Shown piece after piece: positions 62,161 to 64,000 of a stretch of DNA of 64,000 bases. This DNA comes from Anarhynchus alexandrinus (Eukaryota; Chordata; Aves; Charadriiformes; Charadriidae): contig VUYV01000080.1 in assembly GCA_008711295.1 (NCBI GenBank), positions 3,756,972 to 3,820,971 on the forward strand. The letters run 5' to 3'. A program made the translations under genes and the position numbers. Position 1 is the stretch's first letter; each line of letters opens with the position of its first letter. The notes beneath the pieces are model-generated. The model ran no database searches, was not told where the DNA came from, and worked only from the letters and a program-made list of their open reading frames with translations.

Positions 62161-64000
62161 TATAACACAGCAGTATCACTACTTTATTTAATCAATGTGG
62201 GCAAGGGGTGGTAATTTTTAAAGTGCTACCAAAGAACATACATAGAAATAAATTAATAGATAATATATATGATATTAATAACATTTGGGATTCCTTGCCA
62301 CTCCCACTGCATATAGTGTTCACAGTGGGAAACATTAGTTGCAAGCCTTAAAGGATGCAAATGATCATCCTGGGATTTCTGGGTACCATAACATGGGGGA
62401 AATAGGGCACCTTATTTCAGTTTCAGAAAGGAAGATAAGAGGCATCAAATTTACCTTTTTGCCTAAAGGAACCTTTGGCTAGTAACAATAACTCAGTATT
62501 TAGACAACTGAACATCAAAACACAATCCAGCCAGAGAAAATGGGCTTTCTGGCTTTGATTAATATTGGATTCAACTTCTTAAGTCTTAGTAATAGTGCAA
62601 AACATCTTAAAGCCTAACTGGATTAAGTAATAAAATTCACTATTAGTCTGGTTGCGTATAATCTGAAGTTGTGTTTAATGCTAATTTGCTTTTTTAGCAG
62701 TACTGTTACAGAACCTTGGAAAGAAATGGCATTGTGGGCTAAACGGCCAAGTTTCTAAATCCCATACAAAAGAACCAGACGGAGCACTACAAAGCTCTTC
62801 CACTTCAAGAAGAAACTGTCAGAAAGGATGTATTTTTTTGCAAGTATCCTAAGAAACCCAGTAATCTGTGACAAACTTATTTCCCAGACTGCTACACACT
62901 CTTCAGCCATGGTCAAGGATGTGGCATTGGACTCTGCCTTCTTTCAGGGGAAGAACACTCCTAAAATCATAATTTACACTAATTCAGAAATGAAATGCTG
63001 GGTTTATTACTTGAGAGCCTGGCAGCTGAACAGCAATATGTGAGATCTACCCTGTGAACAGTATGTACTGTAGGCAGAATTGTTAGAATGAAGGAAGACT
63101 AAAGATGAAGCCAAGACTCCTGGTGAGATCTATCAGATGCTTATTAGCGCAAGAGATTTCAAAAGCTACATGACAGAAGGGATAAAACAACAGAAAATAA
63201 TCTAGGATAGTGTACAGTCAAGGAGGAGACACAGAAATATCAGTGCTATGTGAATATAAGCTAAACATTTGGAAATGCAGTTCTGCAGAACAACTGATGT
63301 AAAAAGAAGACAAAAGTACTGACCTACTTCACGGCTCTTCGTGTTCTGACTACCTCATACAAGCTTTAAGGCTAACAGTTCATCTTCATCCTCATTCATT
63401 CAAAATCATCATCCAACTTTCTACTGAAGGCCTCCCTTTCTCCTCATCTGCCAAGAAACCTGCAAGGAGGTTATTAATGTAATGCAATGTGGAAAAGCAG
63501 TTGAATGAAACAGTGTCATGACACTCCAAGTATGGTGGAAACTTCTTCCAAGAATCTCTGTATCAAGTCACCTTTGATGTTTATAGTAGGCTTACAGCTC
63601 CATCCCCCCAGTTAGCAAACTTCTGTGCATATCTACTGAAGAGGAAAGAAAGAAAAGAAAAGTGTCGTTTCCTCAGGATAAATGAAAAGGGATTTCAATT
63701 ATGTCTGTTCTTGACAATGTCTAGTATGATAGGAACTTGCTGAAGACCAAGTTCCTGGCAAGATACAAAAAGGGAGAGAGACCTTTGAGCATAACTATAA
63801 TTTTGTTAGGATGTTAATTAAAATCCATATTGATCCATAGAGGAAAGTATACAATAGAAAATTGGTATATACTATGTCTGGTGCTGGAAAGTCATTCATA
63901 AGAGTACTCAGGCTCCACAGGAAACACAGTCGTATCACTGACACAATAAAGGGCCCTAAAACTAAATAAGGTACGTGGCCATCACAGTGCTGTGCTCACT
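62161..64000. other. Intron segment after the pol relic, no gene confirmed
   Basis: No intact gene. A 71-codon plus-strand frame (62828-63043) contains IIIYTNSEMKCWVYYLRAW, faintly like the RNase H 'YTDS' region. Its position after the integrase is wrong for one element, so it is left uncalled. The rest is AT-rich intron continuing past the window. Confidence 0.5.

Larger units (their letters stand above)
7767..64000 (-). other. FIGN: FIGN intron (phase 1), longer than 56 kb, 5' end outside the window
   Basis: Upstream of the main exon on the minus strand I find no other exon. I looked for the short ATG exon I remember from mammals (about nine residues ending Val-Tyr-G with a GT donor) by scanning plus-strand ACCATA/ACCGTA for the required following codons; none fitted. 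Open frames in this stretch are short and scattered on both strands, as expected for non-coding AT-rich DNA. Nested content is listed separately. Confidence 0.8.

Noticed and set aside
62828..63043. RNase H-like frame with an IYTNS word
   Set aside because: Only one short motif matches, the key Asp is Asn, and its position after the integrase is the wrong order for one element; kept only as a weak observation.
1..64000. CRISPR arrays, operons, tRNA or rRNA genes
   Set aside because: No regularly spaced direct repeats, no clustered co-oriented genes and no tRNA-like cloverleaf words were seen; the window is a vertebrate gene and intron.

Overview
This is a vertebrate, almost certainly bird, genomic window. 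The evidence is CR1 LINE copies carrying the family's typical (CATAGAAT)n 3' end, a solo ERVL-like LTR of a type I recall from neoavian genomes, an AT-rich intronic background, and one recognisable gene. That gene is FIGN (fidgetin), a microtubule-severing AAA ATPase, on the minus strand. No bacterial, plasmid or CRISPR content is present.

Layout. Positions 1-5517 are downstream of the FIGN stop codon and read best as its very long 3'UTR (minus strand). This stretch holds three perfect 8-mer let-7 target sites (59-66, 161-168, 4111-4118) and two 7mer-A1 sites (4776-4782, 4864-4870). Two of them lie within 170 bases of the window edge, so the UTR probably continues outside. Positions 5518-7766 are the large last coding exon of FIGN, intact, with 748 codons from the splice acceptor to TGA. 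The acceptor is at 7767-7768. The short first coding exon (about nine residues in mammals, by memory) was searched for and not found, so 7767-64000 is treated as one phase-1 intron longer than 56 kb that is still open at the window end.

The intron holds no convincing host gene. It contains three candidate conserved regulatory blocks (about 9.2-9.6, 18.2-18.6 and 20.0-20.6 kb) and two CpG-rich patches (14.5 and 48.5 kb). CR1 LINEs are found at 35.4-36.8 (+, old), 40.0-40.2 (+), 41.27-41.96 (-) and 54.81-55.17 kb (-). There is also a solo ERVL-like LTR at 52392-52898 (+), a heavily decayed retroviral/LTR-retrotransposon pol relic at about 60.5-62.2 kb (+) with a recognisable integrase, older dispersed repeats, several microsatellites and short tandem duplications, and a perfect 24-bp palindrome at 45011-45034. 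A 32-N assembly gap lies at 58911-58942 behind a poly-A run, and three single Ns sit at homopolymer boundaries.

The window is a single transcription unit with transposon debris in its intron. I found no undescribed multi-gene system. The most checkable points are the let-7 site array, the decayed integrase, the divergent Walker B motif of FIGN and the palindrome.
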